Source of the DNA: SXPK01 sp041168165
Lineage (GTDB): Bacteria; Planctomycetota; UBA1135; UBA2386
Length of the DNA: 34,904 bases
NCBI GenBank assembly: GCA_041168165.1
Contig: JBEELK010000308.1
Span: 1 to 34,904, forward strand
Direction of reading: 5' to 3'
Shown here: positions 23,160-33,057 of the stretch, piece after piece
Layout of the letters: every line of letters starts with the position of its first letter
Position numbering within the stretch: the stretch's first letter is position 1
Program-made: the position numbers and the translations under genes
The notes under the pieces: generated by a model
What the model was told of the DNA's origin: nothing
Database searches by the model: none
The model's input: only the letters and a program-made list of their open reading frames with translations

Positions 23160-24104
23160 TCACTGCAAACGGAAACTCGCCGTCTTGGAATCGACCCCGG
23201 GCTCGAACGCCGTCAGCTCCAGCACGCAGTTCTTCTTGCCCTGCTCATCGAGGTAGCTGCGGCGGAACGGAATCCGAAGTCCGTGGACCTCGCGCCAATC
23301 CTCGAGGCGCGCGCGGCGCGTGATGGACGAGCCCGTAACACCGTGGCGAAGCTCCGACATCCCGGCTGACGGGTCGGCTGCCACGACTTCGACGAACGGC
23401 ACGACGGCGCCCACGATCGGCGGGCCAACAGAGTCCGCGCCCGAAGCGGCCTGAAACCGCCAACGCGATGCGCCGCGGTCGGCGGGATCCGAAGCGGGCG
23501 CGGTAGGGACCGCGACGAACTTCGCCGCGTCGCAAAGCACCCAGGGAAACCGCGCGTGCAACGCGAACCGGTCGAGCTCCTCGGCAGCCTGCGGCTCCAA
23601 GGTCGGCCACGGGACGCCGTGACGCTGGGCCTGCACCCGCCCGTTGGCGCGCGCGTAGATCCTGCCGTCCGAGAACTCCAGTCGCTCCCGTTCGGGATCC
23701 GCCGTGTCCGTGAGTTGCACGACCTCGCGCTCCGCGAGAACTGCGCCATCGCTGCCGAGCACACGAATGCGCCATTGCAGGCGCACGACCCCGAGCGAGC
23801 GAAAGCTCGCGGGCTCGCCCATGCTGCCAAGGCACGACGAAAAGCTGCCGGAGGCCGATGTCGCTGGCAGCACGACTTGGATTTCAGCGGCCGCTGGGCT
23901 GGGCTTGGATTCCCCAAGCGGCGCTGCCTGAGGCACCGCAACGCGCGGCTTCTCTTCCACGCGCGGGGAGGCCGACTGCGTCGTTCGACCCGCATCGACA
24001 GGCCAGCCGTTCTTGTCGAACTCAACGCCAAGGCGAGGAGCCGACGGTTGCGTGCTCTGCCCTTGCGGAGACTGCGCCAACACGACCAGGAGTGTGAGGA
24101 TCAC
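23160..24104 (-). CDS. Exported protein of unknown function
   Basis: 314 residues from a GTG at 24104, chosen because the protein then begins with a short signal peptide (ILTLLVVLAQSPQGQ); the open frame extends to 24245, but that part overlaps the divergent gene and is unlike a leader. The first 100 residues are Pro/Ser/Ala-rich and look disordered. The rest is beta-rich, with segments such as VRLQWRIRVLGSDGAVLAER and LRIPFRRSYLDEQGKKNC. The second resembles outer-membrane or periplasmic proteins that store a field-by-field beta structure. I do not recognise the family. No Shine-Dalgarno is seen. Divergent from a TPR lipoprotein gene with a 133-base gap. Confidence 0.65.
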   Translation of the reverse strand: MILTLLVVLAQSPQGQSTQPSAPRLGVEFDKNGWPVDAGRTTQSASPRVEEKPRVAVPQAAPLGESKPSPAAAEIQVVLPATSASGSFSSCLGSMGEPASFRSLGVVRLQWRIRVLGSDGAVLAEREVVQLTDTADPERERLEFSDGRIYARANGRVQAQRHGVPWPTLEPQAAEELDRFALHARFPWVLCDAAKFVAVPTAPASDPADRGASRWRFQAASGADSVGPPIVGAVVPFVEVVAADPSAGMSELRHGVTGSSITRRARLEDWREVHGLRIPFRRSYLDEQGKKNCVLELTAFEPGVDSKTASFRLQ

Positions 24105-24237
24105 GTCGGTGCCATCGGCACCTTCTGCCCTTCGGGTTGACCAGATCCGCGTCGTCGGCGGGCTCCGCGACGGCTGTTCCAGGCAACGCGCGCTTTCCGG
24201 CGCAGGTCGGCGCGGCGATGCTCCGCCTGTGGCCTCG
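24105..24237. promoter_or_regulatory. Divergent intergenic region between two exported-protein genes
   Basis: 133 bases that must contain both promoters if the chosen starts hold. No promoter boxes are recognisable, and the plus frame is open throughout, so a longer N-terminus for the TPR protein cannot be excluded. Confidence 0.3.
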
Positions 24238-25983
24238 ATGCGCAACTGCTTGGAAGTGATCGCCCTTCTTCTCGCGATCGGTTGGACTTCGTGCCGCAGT
24301 CAACCGGTGGCGGTCGGCAGCCTCGAAGTGAACCGCAACGTGGACTGCATCCTCAGGCTGCCTGCGGGGTCGATCGTGCGACTGGTCGGCAGCGAGGGAG
24401 CCCCAGCAGCGGGCAGCACCGGCGAAGTCGCAGACGGGTGGCTGCGCGAGGCACTGCGCCAGTCGCCTTGGCTCGACATCGCAGCAGGCCCAGTCCAAGG
24501 TCCTTCCTCTGGGGCTGCAAGCCTGCGCATGCAGTTCGACGCGCGCTCGCAGACCGTGGAGGCGCGCCTGGTAGACGACCGGACGCTACTTGCCACGGCT
24601 TCGCTGCAAGCGCGGCCCGTTCATGCCGCGATCGACGAACTGGCGGTGCGAATCCGGCTCGCGCTCGGCGACCCGATCGAGGAGCCACCGGCCCCCCTGC
24701 AACGCATCTACAGCGCAGATGCATTCGTCGTCGCCGCATGCGAAGCGGCGTGGTCCATGCTGCACGAGGGTCGCTTCGCCGAGGCAGCTCGCGCGCTCGC
24801 AGCCGTTCGCCGCAACGATGGAGCCTGTGCTTACTTGCTGGACCTCGCCGCAAGCGCCGCAGCGATGCAGGGCAATCCGAGCGATGCGCGCAAGTTCGCA
24901 CAGGAAGCGCTGTCTTTGTCGTCGCGACTCAGCCCCACCACGACGCACCGGTTGCTGCGCACGATGCTGCTCGCGCGCGCATCTTTGGAGCCGCAGTTGG
25001 CCGCTCGCTACGACGAAGAACTGGCGACCCTTGCCCAGGTCGGCATGCGCGAACGCCCGCACGACCCAGAGCCGCGCCTTACCGAAGTCATCGCCGACAA
25101 CTTCTGCGCGCGATTTGAGCATGCGCTTGCGATGGCAGAGCGACTGCTGGCACGCCTACCGTCACACCCCGCCGTGCACTACCACGCAGGTTGGGCGGCG
25201 CTCGGCGCGGGCCAACACAAGCGCAGCGCGGACGCATTCCGAATCGCAGCTGTGGCCATGCCGCTTGGCGCGACGGTTGTGCCTCGTTCTATCGCGCTGT
25301 TTGAAGCAGGAGCACAGACGGAGTTGGTGGCATTGCTCGCAGCCACGGCAGCCGACCCTTCGGTGCAGGCAAGCGCCGCGCTGCACGAAGTGGTTCGCAT
25401 GCAAGCTGCGCATGCGCTGCTGACCGGCGACCTGCAACGCGCGTTGGCACACGCATTCGAAGACTTGGACTGGCTTCGCCAACGACCGGCGACACAGTCC
25501 GACAAGGCGGGAGAACTCGCGGAGACAGTCGAAACGCTCGTGCGACTCGGAGCCGGCAATCGGATTCGCCCGTATCTCACCGAGATCCTCGACCGAGAGG
25601 CGAACACATCGCTCGCCGACGCTGCCGTGTTTGGGTTGGCCATGGCGGAATGCGCTTCCACGCGCACACGCGCGGAAACCGCCGAGACTGGACTTCGTCG
25701 ACGGACCGCAGGCTTCTTGGCCGACACGCTTGCCGCATTCGGGTTCCACCAGCGAGGCGAACTCGCTGCCGAGAACCAAGCGCTAGGGGCCGCGGCGGCG
25801 CAATCCTCGAGCCCGCTGCTCACCGCAGCGCTCGTGCAGAACCTCAGGACGCAAGGGCGTGAACAGGATGCTGTTCGGCTGCACGAAGCGATGCGTCGCG
25901 AACTGACGCGCATCCACCTTCGCCGCAAGATCCAGCACCCACTGCTCGGGATCGAACTGGCCTACGCGTATCTCGCGCGCTGA
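24238..25983 (+). CDS. TPR-repeat protein, predicted exported or lipoprotein
   Basis: 581 residues from the ATG at 24238. The N-terminus MRNCLEVIALLLAIGWTSC resembles a lipoprotein signal, but the residues before Cys19 (W-T-S-C) fit the lipobox only partly. Residues about 150-580 consist mainly of helical pairs with TPR character, for example EAAWSMLHEGRFAEAARALA, ALAMAERLLARLPSHPAVHY and HAGWAALGAGQHKRSADAFR. This implies a protein-binding superhelix. An initial domain of about 120 residues (NRNVDCILRLPAGSIVRLVG) is not recognised. The open frame reaches back to 24013, but that stretch overlaps the divergent gene and has no leader. It converges on the acetyltransferase gene with a 28-base gap. 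Confidence 0.8.
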   Translation: MRNCLEVIALLLAIGWTSCRSQPVAVGSLEVNRNVDCILRLPAGSIVRLVGSEGAPAAGSTGEVADGWLREALRQSPWLDIAAGPVQGPSSGAASLRMQFDARSQTVEARLVDDRTLLATASLQARPVHAAIDELAVRIRLALGDPIEEPPAPLQRIYSADAFVVAACEAAWSMLHEGRFAEAARALAAVRRNDGACAYLLDLAASAAAMQGNPSDARKFAQEALSLSSRLSPTTTHRLLRTMLLARASLEPQLAARYDEELATLAQVGMRERPHDPEPRLTEVIADNFCARFEHALAMAERLLARLPSHPAVHYHAGWAALGAGQHKRSADAFRIAAVAMPLGATVVPRSIALFEAGAQTELVALLAATAADPSVQASAALHEVVRMQAAHALLTGDLQRALAHAFEDLDWLRQRPATQSDKAGELAETVETLVRLGAGNRIRPYLTEILDREANTSLADAAVFGLAMAECASTRTRAETAETGLRRRTAGFLADTLAAFGFHQRGELAAENQALGAAAAQSSSPLLTAALVQNLRTQGREQDAVRLHEAMRRELTRIHLRRKIQHPLLGIELAYAYLAR

Positions 25984-26011
25984 AGCGAACTCAGGTCGCG
26001 CGAAGCATCGA

Positions 26012-26830
26012 TCAGTTGCACAGCAGCAGCCGACACGAACGCTCTTGCAGCAAGCCTGCGCGCTCGTAGGCCCGACGCGCCGGCACATTGGTGGCGCTGA
26101 CATGTAAGCAAGCCATCGACCCGCGGAATGCGAGCGCTGCGGCGGCAACAAGCGCTCCCGCATGCGATTTTCCGCGCGCCTCGGGGAACGTGTATACGCC
26201 CTCGATCACAAGCCCAGCGGGCCCGCGACTGCCGAGATCGAGCTTGCTGTGAAAGCCGCCCACAGGCCCCAGCACGAGGCATGTGCCGTCGGCGATACGG
26301 GCCGTCACAGCCTCGCGCAGCCACCTGCGGTCCACGCGATCCGGCCGAATGTTGAGGTCGAGGTGATGCAAGTCGAGCGCAGCATCGACGAGCCGTTCGC
26401 GATCCCCGCGCTGCGCTGGCCGAACCTCAAACGACCCGTCCAGCGGTTGCGCGTCCTCTGGCCGGCAGCCGTAGTAGACCTGATCGCGAAGGACGAGCGG
26501 CGGCGCCGGCAATCGCTCGGCGAGCAGGTTGAGAGCGGCGGCTGGACCGAGCGCGATGCGCCACGGCCACTGAGCGAACTCGACAGCCTCAGCGACACGG
26601 TAGGGATCGAGGGGCTCGCGCTCGACGACAACCATGTTGCCGCGCGGCCCGAACCAGATGCAGCCCAGTAGGCCATCCCGCCCGTGGAGACCGATCGCCT
26701 CGCCGATGCCGGCGGACAGGTCATTGCGCAGGTAGACGCCGTGCAGACCAACGGCCTCCGCGAGCAAGAGCGCATCTGCGCGGTCTGCATCGACCATTGG
26801 CCGAGCCTGGAACGGGGCAAAGGATGCCAT
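26012..26830 (-). CDS. GNAT-family N-acetyltransferase
   Basis: 272 residues with two parts. Residues about 1-150 form an N-terminal region (DRADALLLAEAVGLHGVYLR). This type of accessory domain precedes the catalytic domain in some predicted GNAT proteins; I cannot name it. The C-terminal half has the GNAT core: VIEGVYTFPEARGKSHAGAL, which matches motif A (beta-strand 4 plus the acetyl-CoA pyrophosphate loop, R/Q-x-x-G-x-G/A form, with ARGKSHA), and then ACLHVSATNVPARRAYERAG (motif B). It would transfer acetyl from acetyl-CoA to an amine; the substrate is unknown. ATG at 26830. Confidence 0.82.
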   Translation of the reverse strand: MASFAPFQARPMVDADRADALLLAEAVGLHGVYLRNDLSAGIGEAIGLHGRDGLLGCIWFGPRGNMVVVEREPLDPYRVAEAVEFAQWPWRIALGPAAALNLLAERLPAPPLVLRDQVYYGCRPEDAQPLDGSFEVRPAQRGDRERLVDAALDLHHLDLNIRPDRVDRRWLREAVTARIADGTCLVLGPVGGFHSKLDLGSRGPAGLVIEGVYTFPEARGKSHAGALVAAAALAFRGSMACLHVSATNVPARRAYERAGLLQERSCRLLLCN

Positions 26831-26877
26831 CGAGGTTCAAGAATCCCGCGTCAAGGGCCGATCAGCAACCCAACTAC

Positions 26878-26881
26878 GGAG
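26878..26881 (+). promoter_or_regulatory. Ribosome binding site for the small gene at 26888
   Basis: GGAG, 6 bases before TTG 26888. It favours this start over another TTG at 26882 and over much longer upstream frames. Confidence 0.45.
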
Positions 26882-26887
26882 TTGCCA

Positions 26888-27223
26888 TTGGATCCAAAAG
26901 GCGTCTTGCCGCGTGACCCGCGCGATCTCGACCTCGCTTCGCGCCGCGCGTGGAGCCAACGTTTGTCGTTCGCACAACGCGAGTGGCATCCACGCCTCGC
27001 CGCTCTGGCGGAAGGCAAGCTCGCGGACGACTTCCCTGCGTTCTTGCTCGCGACCTCCGCGTTCCAGCCGCTGGCCCACAAGCTCGCGGACTGCGCCTCG
27101 CGCAGTTCGACCTCGATCGAGACCCTGGACGAACTCGAACGGTTCCTCGACGCGTTCGCGGACTACCTCCGCACCGATCGCGACGAGGTCGTGTTCGAGC
27201 AGAACACGCGCCGCGCCGGCTGA
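26888..27223 (+). CDS. Small hypothetical protein, 111 residues
   Basis: Family not recognised. The frame is open much further upstream, but the upstream portion overlaps the divergent acetyltransferase gene and has low-complexity shadow composition. The coding-like part begins near LPRDPRDLDLASRRAW and is helical: LAALAEGKLADDFPAFLLAT, FQPLAHKLAD and IETLDELERFLDAFADYLRT. It is acidic, with no membrane segment and no signal peptide, so likely cytoplasmic. The start is a TTG with GGAG 6 bases upstream. It lies between the divergent GNAT gene and the convergent HIT gene, so it forms its own transcript. Confidence 0.6.
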   Translation: MDPKGVLPRDPRDLDLASRRAWSQRLSFAQREWHPRLAALAEGKLADDFPAFLLATSAFQPLAHKLADCASRSSTSIETLDELERFLDAFADYLRTDRDEVVFEQNTRRAG

Positions 27224-27240
27224 AGCCTCAGCGCAGACAG

Positions 27241-27629
27241 TCATATCCGGCGCAACCTCTCGGCGATCGCATCCGCAACCGCGTCCGCGAGCGGTTCGCC
27301 ATCGAGACCAGGGACTTGGCCTGGCGCATCGGTTGGCACGAGATGAACGTGCGCATGCCGTACGACCCAACCGATCACGCTGACGCAAACACGCTCGCAA
27401 GGCAGCCGTTCGCGCATCCTGCGCCCGACCTCGTGCACGAAGGCCCAGAGCGCCGCGTGGCGCGCGGGATCGAGATCGAACGTCGAGTCGAGAACGTCGC
27501 GCGTGGCAACGATCACGTGTCCCGGACGCGCCGGTCGCGGCGCAAGAAACGCGACGTGCATCGCGTCTTCGGCGATGCGGCGGACCTGCGTGCGCCCCTC
27601 CACTACGTCGAGGAAGTTGGGACTCACGC

Positions 27630-27633
<4 letters not shown>
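27241..27633 (-). CDS. HIT-family nucleotide-binding protein
   Basis: 130 residues from a GTG at 27633. The HIT signature HAHVHLVP is at residues 93-100; the central His of H-x-H-x-H is the catalytic nucleophile in family members that hydrolyse or transfer nucleotides. The N-terminal half (AFLAPRPARPGHVIVATRD) matches the usual HIT strand-turn pattern. Substrates vary in the family, for example dinucleoside polyphosphates or adenylyl conjugates, so none is assigned. The GTG overlaps the stop of the DUF255 gene as GTGA, so the two are translationally coupled. Confidence 0.85.
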
Positions 27634-29792
<2,159 letters not shown>

Positions 29793-29845
29793 CCGCCGCA
29801 CTCTACCTCGCAGCGCCACGAACTCGACCAGCCATGGAAATGCAA

Positions 29846-29879
29846 ACCGCCGCGACTGCACGAGGCAGTTCGCGGCGGT
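29846..29879 (-). terminator. Strong hairpin after the actin-like gene
   Basis: Arms 29846-29859 and 29865-29879 form a 14-bp stem with one bulged base and a 5-base loop. On the minus strand the stem is followed by TTTGCATTT, a weak T-rich tail. This is the best terminator candidate in the window and separates the actin-like gene from the DUF255 gene. Confidence 0.65.
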
Positions 29880-29913
29880 CGTTTCGTCGGTGCGGCACTC
29901 GCGCCGCAACGGC

Positions 29914-30960
29914 TCAGCTTTCGCCGATCGCGGCGGCGACGAGGCAACCCTTCGCGACGGCCGTCAGGGCCTCATCGCTACGGAAGATGCGGCCGACGGG
30001 GATCGGGAAGTCGATCTTCGCGAACTCGTCGCGGAAGACCTCGATGAAGCCGCCGATCAGCGATGTGCCGCCTGCGCAGGCGATATCGATCGGCTGCTGG
30101 AACGATGGCATGTTCTTGCCGGACTCGAAGCGCGCCTTGATGTTCGACAGCACGTAGCTGATGAGGCTGCGATAGTAGATCGCGACCGCTTCTTCCTCGC
30201 GGCTCTTCGGGTCACGGATATCGATGCCGCGCTCCTTGATGAACGTGGCCTTGCTGCGCGGAACGCCGAGCACGTGCGCGACGTTCTTGTCGATCCAGTC
30301 GCCACCGCGCGCCACCGAGAACGACAGGCACGGGATCGACTTGTAGGCGATGCACGCGTTGGCCATGCCGCCGCCGAACGAGAGGCCGATGCCGGTGAAG
30401 TCGCTCTCCGCCAGTTCGGCGAAGATGACTGCGTGGGCTTCGTTGATCGCATGGGCCGTGTAACCCATCTTGTTGATCATGCTCTCGAACAGACCCTGGT
30501 GGTACACGACGTTGTTGTCGACGTCGAGCGAGGGCGCTGGCACACAGAAGTAGCAGTTCTCGCCAGCCTGGCGCGGCTCGCCGAGAATCTTGCTGATGAT
30601 GAGCTTCATCATCGGCAGAGCATCCAATTCGTTCGGGCTCACGAGGCCATCCTGCATCGGACGGCGCGTCTCGCGGCCGAACACGTTCGCGAGTTCGAAC
30701 GCCGACTCACCGATCACGACGAGCTTGCCGTTGTGCACCACGTAGGGCACCTTCAGCTTCGTCAGCATGTTCTTGCTGTAGACGTCACTCGGGATGTCGA
30801 GGAACGCATTGCGTTCGACGGTCACCGTGATGCCGCCGTCATCGCTTTGGATTGCGGCTGCGAGATTCGCGGTGCCGACATCCAGGCCCTTGCCGAGCGC
30901 AACTTGCGTGTCGCTCGAAGGATTGCCCGTGGTCAGGTTCTGGTTGTTCGTGTCAGTCAT
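29914..30960 (-). CDS. Divergent actin-like ATPase (MreB/ParM/Hsp70 fold)
   Basis: 348 residues, no signal peptide. An N-terminal tail of about 20 Asn/Thr/Ser-rich residues precedes the actin fold. Phosphate-1 motif: GLDVGTANLAAA (residues 25-36), almost the MreB form DLGTANT. Phosphate-2 region: GLSFGGGMANACIAY (192-206), where the usual Asp of DxGGGT is Ser194 and the Thr is Met199. The adenosine motif is IACAGGTSLIGGF (293-305). SVARGGDWIDKNV (215-227) matches the GGD-x-(I/M)-D segment of MreB. This points to a nucleotide-binding actin superfamily member distinct from canonical MreB; filament formation is not shown. It follows a coiled-coil gene by 35 bases and has a strong terminator after it, so the two form a two-gene unit. 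Confidence 0.85.
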   Translation of the reverse strand: MTDTNNQNLTTGNPSSDTQVALGKGLDVGTANLAAAIQSDDGGITVTVERNAFLDIPSDVYSKNMLTKLKVPYVVHNGKLVVIGESAFELANVFGRETRRPMQDGLVSPNELDALPMMKLIISKILGEPRQAGENCYFCVPAPSLDVDNNVVYHQGLFESMINKMGYTAHAINEAHAVIFAELAESDFTGIGLSFGGGMANACIAYKSIPCLSFSVARGGDWIDKNVAHVLGVPRSKATFIKERGIDIRDPKSREEEAVAIYYRSLISYVLSNIKARFESGKNMPSFQQPIDIACAGGTSLIGGFIEVFRDEFAKIDFPIPVGRIFRSDEALTAVAKGCLVAAAIGES

Positions 30961-30995
30961 GGTCGTGTTCTTCCCTGATCGTCCCCGCGGCCGGA

Positions 30996-31670
30996 TTACC
31001 CGCCGCCTTTGAGCTTCTTGAGGCGCTCCAGGTTTGCGGCGATGCCGCCAGCGCTCTTCTGCTTGACCTGGATGTTGCCCATGTTGGACTCGAGGTCTTT
31101 GCCCGTGTCCTTGAACAGCCCGTCGAACTTGACGTCTCCGCCTTCGACGGCTGCGCTGATTCCCATCTTCTTGCCGAGCTTCTCCAGCCGGTCGTTGAGC
31201 GATCCAGCGAGCTTCTCGATCGCCGCGGACAAGTCCGGGCTTCCGGCGAGCGCAGCCACAGCAGGCGCGCCAGCAACCGCAACGCTCGGAACCGAAGCGT
31301 TGGAAGCAGCGCTGCGCGCCGACAGCAGCTCTTGCTTCAGCCGCGCGATCTCACCATCGCGATCTGCGATCGCCTGATCCTTCGTCTGCAGCGCATCCTG
31401 CAACTCGGCAAGGCGCGTCAGCTCTTCCTCGCGTTCGCGCATGAGCGAACGGAACTCGTTGCGGCTCCGTTCGACGAGACGGTCTGCTTCGCCCTTGGAT
31501 ACGAGGCCTGAGCTCTCGATCGCAGAGTGCACCGCCGCATGGATCATCGCAGCGACGTGCTCGGCCTTGATGAGGCGCACCTTCTTGCGGCCTTCATTGG
31601 CCAGCTGCTCGAGCGTCGCAGTGCGCGATCGAGCGGATAGGGCGTCTCTTACGTCGTTTACGGTTTCCAT
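30996..31670 (-). CDS. Coiled-coil protein paired with the actin-like gene
   Basis: 224 residues from the ATG at 31670; the frame is open to 31817, but the extra N-terminus has no structure. Residues 1-58 are a compact basic helical region (RTATLEQLANEGRKKVRLIK), residues about 60-118 a coiled coil (RLVERSRNEFRSLMREREEE, then DGEIARLKQELLSAR). Residues 119-145 form an Ala/Val/Ser-rich linker, and 146-224 a second helical region ending in a Lys/Gly tail (LERLKKLKGGG). There is no membrane segment or enzyme motif, so it is probably cytoplasmic. The gene lies 35 bases before the actin-like gene on the same strand, which suggests it is an adaptor, nucleator or cargo linker for the filament; that is inference. 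The basic N-terminus could bind DNA, but no known fold is evident. Confidence 0.8.
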   Translation of the reverse strand: METVNDVRDALSARSRTATLEQLANEGRKKVRLIKAEHVAAMIHAAVHSAIESSGLVSKGEADRLVERSRNEFRSLMREREEELTRLAELQDALQTKDQAIADRDGEIARLKQELLSARSAASNASVPSVAVAGAPAVAALAGSPDLSAAIEKLAGSLNDRLEKLGKKMGISAAVEGGDVKFDGLFKDTGKDLESNMGNIQVKQKSAGGIAANLERLKKLKGGG

Positions 31671-31815
31671 GCAGGCTGTCCGGACAAGGACCGATGCGGT
31701 CACGCACCCTTTCGGAATGCCCGAGTCAGGACTTGAGGCTCCTCCGGTCCGTGGCCGCAGAGATCGATGGGACTCGCTGCAGAATCCGCGCGCGCGTCCG
31801 CATGAGTGCCACGCC

Positions 31816-31861
31816 AAAAACGAGCAAGGGCGCCGCGTCGCCTACTGCGACACGACGCCCT
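31816..31861 (-). terminator. Intrinsic terminator downstream of ssb
   Basis: On the minus strand, GGGCG-containing arms at 31827-31832 and 31856-31861 and inner 7-bp arms at 31835-31841 and 31847-31853 (one G-U pair) form a long hairpin. After six unpaired bases comes TTTTT (31816-31820). This ends the ssb transcript and implies a separate promoter for the coiled-coil and actin-like pair between 31671 and 31815. Confidence 0.5.
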
Positions 31862-31893
31862 CGCGGGATCCGTGAGCGATGCTGCGATTCCGA

Positions 31894-32394
31894 TCAGAAC
31901 GGGATATCGCCGTAGTCGACGTCGCCGCCGCCACCACCACCGCCGCCGCCGCCCTCGGAATCACCACCGCCACGACGCGCGCCGCCGCCAGTCGCGCGGC
32001 GAGGAGCGCTACCGCCGCCACCGCTACCGCCGCCGCCGCCGCCGCCACCGCCCTCACCCGCAGAACGCGGGGCACCGACGAACTGGAAGTTGTCGATGAC
32101 GACCTCGAGCTTGTTCTTCTTCTGGCCGTCCTGGCCCTCCCACGTGGAGTACTCGAGGCGACCCTCGACGAAGAGCGGGCTGCCCTTGCCGACGTACTGG
32201 CTCAGGACTTCGGCAGTACGACCAAATGCCGTGAGATCGACGAAGCAGGTCGACTCCTTCTGCTCGCCGTTCTGCGTCCACTTGCGATTGATCGCCATGC
32301 CGAGCTTGGCGATCTGCATTCCGCCCTGAGTCGTGCGCATTTCGACATCGCGCGTCAGGTTGCCCATCAGGATGACTTTGTTGAAGTTGGCCAT
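31894..32394 (-). CDS. ssb: Single-stranded DNA-binding protein
   Basis: 166 residues from the ATG at 32394, with GAGG (32400-32403) 5 bases upstream. Residues 1-109 are an OB-fold: NKVILMGNLTRDVEMRTTQG, LGMAINRKW, STCFVDLTAFGRTAEVLSQY, VEGRLEYSTWEGQDGQKK and LEVVIDNFQFV. A linker of glycine runs (about 114-157) follows, and the conserved acidic tip DVDYGDIPF. This tip recruits partner proteins in replication, recombination and repair. The linker is unusually pure in glycine. It is a separate transcript, ending in a hairpin. Confidence 0.96.
   Translation of the reverse strand: MANFNKVILMGNLTRDVEMRTTQGGMQIAKLGMAINRKWTQNGEQKESTCFVDLTAFGRTAEVLSQYVGKGSPLFVEGRLEYSTWEGQDGQKKNKLEVVIDNFQFVGAPRSAGEGGGGGGGGGSGGGGSAPRRATGGGARRGGGDSEGGGGGGGGGGDVDYGDIPF
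31922..32055. repeat. Low-complexity GGC/GGT repeat encoding the ssb glycine linker
   Basis: About 130 bases dominated by GGC and GGT codons on the minus strand. It is interrupted by codons for Ser, Ala, Arg, Thr, Glu and Asp, so it is not a perfect microsatellite but could vary in length through slippage. Confidence 0.7.
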
Positions 32395-32642
32395 GACACC
32401 CTCGTTGTTCGTGAAAGAAGGAGCAGGCGGGATCGGGTGCGTTCCGCCGCTCAAGAAGGGCGCGATGCTAGGCAACCGAAAGGCCGCGTCGACGGCAAAG
32501 TCCGCGCACGTTCGCGCGGCGGCGTGGCAAGGGCGTCACGGACAACAGCCGGAGCATGCGGCACTGCGCACAGGAGTGCGTTGTGCATTCGCCGCCTCGC
32601 TGGCAAGCCGGTAGGTCCGTGGCTAGCCTTCGCGACCGCAAC
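32395..32642. promoter_or_regulatory. Divergent region between ssb and the PilZ gene
   Basis: 248 bases holding the ssb ribosome site and presumably two promoters. I see no clear boxes or LexA-type palindrome. The only supported element is the GAGG at 32400-32403. Confidence 0.3.
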
Positions 32643-32987
32643 ATGAGCAACCCCGCGAGAGAACGTCGTCGCGCACCGCGCGCAGTCGCCGACTTCCCGA
32701 TCCAACTCACTCCGGGACAGGGGGCCCAGCCGGCCCGCCTGAAGGACCTCTCGAGCATCGGCCTGTGCTGTACCAGCCCGTCGGAGGTCGGCGAGTTCAC
32801 GAAGCTCGGCATCGACCTCCAGCTGCCCGGCCAGAGCAGGCGGCACACGATTCACGGCGCAGTCGTGCGCTGCGATCCATCGCACACCGAGAAGGGCAAC
32901 TTCGAGATCGCGGTCTACTTCACCGACATCGAGCCGGCGACGAAGGTTGCAATCGAAGACTACGTGGCGAACGGCGCACCGGCCTGA
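32643..32987 (+). CDS. PilZ-domain protein, putative cyclic di-GMP receptor
   Basis: 114 residues, a stand-alone PilZ domain. The two halves of the cyclic di-GMP signature are present: an Arg-rich stretch (ERRRAPRAV, residues 7-15) matching RxxxR, and DLSSIG (35-40) matching (D/N)xSxxG. The beta-barrel follows (IDLQLPGQSRRHTIHGAVVR). So it probably binds c-di-GMP and acts as a small adaptor. What it controls is not known from the window, though motility, secretion or exopolysaccharide are usual targets. Start ATG at 32643 puts RxxxR near the N-terminus, as is common; the frame is open to 32556. Convergent with prmC. Confidence 0.88.
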   Translation: MSNPARERRRAPRAVADFPIQLTPGQGAQPARLKDLSSIGLCCTSPSEVGEFTKLGIDLQLPGQSRRHTIHGAVVRCDPSHTEKGNFEIAVYFTDIEPATKVAIEDYVANGAPA

Positions 32988-33013
32988 TTAGGAATGGAGC
33001 CTGAGCACGGAAC

Positions 33014-33027
33014 GGGGCATCGGCCCC
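33014..33027. terminator. Short hairpin between convergent PilZ and prmC genes
   Basis: GGGGC (33014-33018) / GCCCC (33023-33027) with a 4-base loop lies between two convergent stop codons. The stem is only 5 bp and no T-tract follows. Confidence 0.3.
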
Positions 33028-33057
33028 ACCCGTCGCGTTAGGTCACAGGAGTTTGCG

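Noticed and set aside
27219..27232. GCTGA/TCAGC hairpin at the end of the small gene
   Set aside because: Five base pairs overlapping the stop codon with no T-tract; too weak to call.
31922..32055. CCG/CCA repeats as a CRISPR or mobile-element remnant
   Set aside because: The repeats are codons of the SSB glycine linker; there are no unique spacers of equal length and no target-site duplication.
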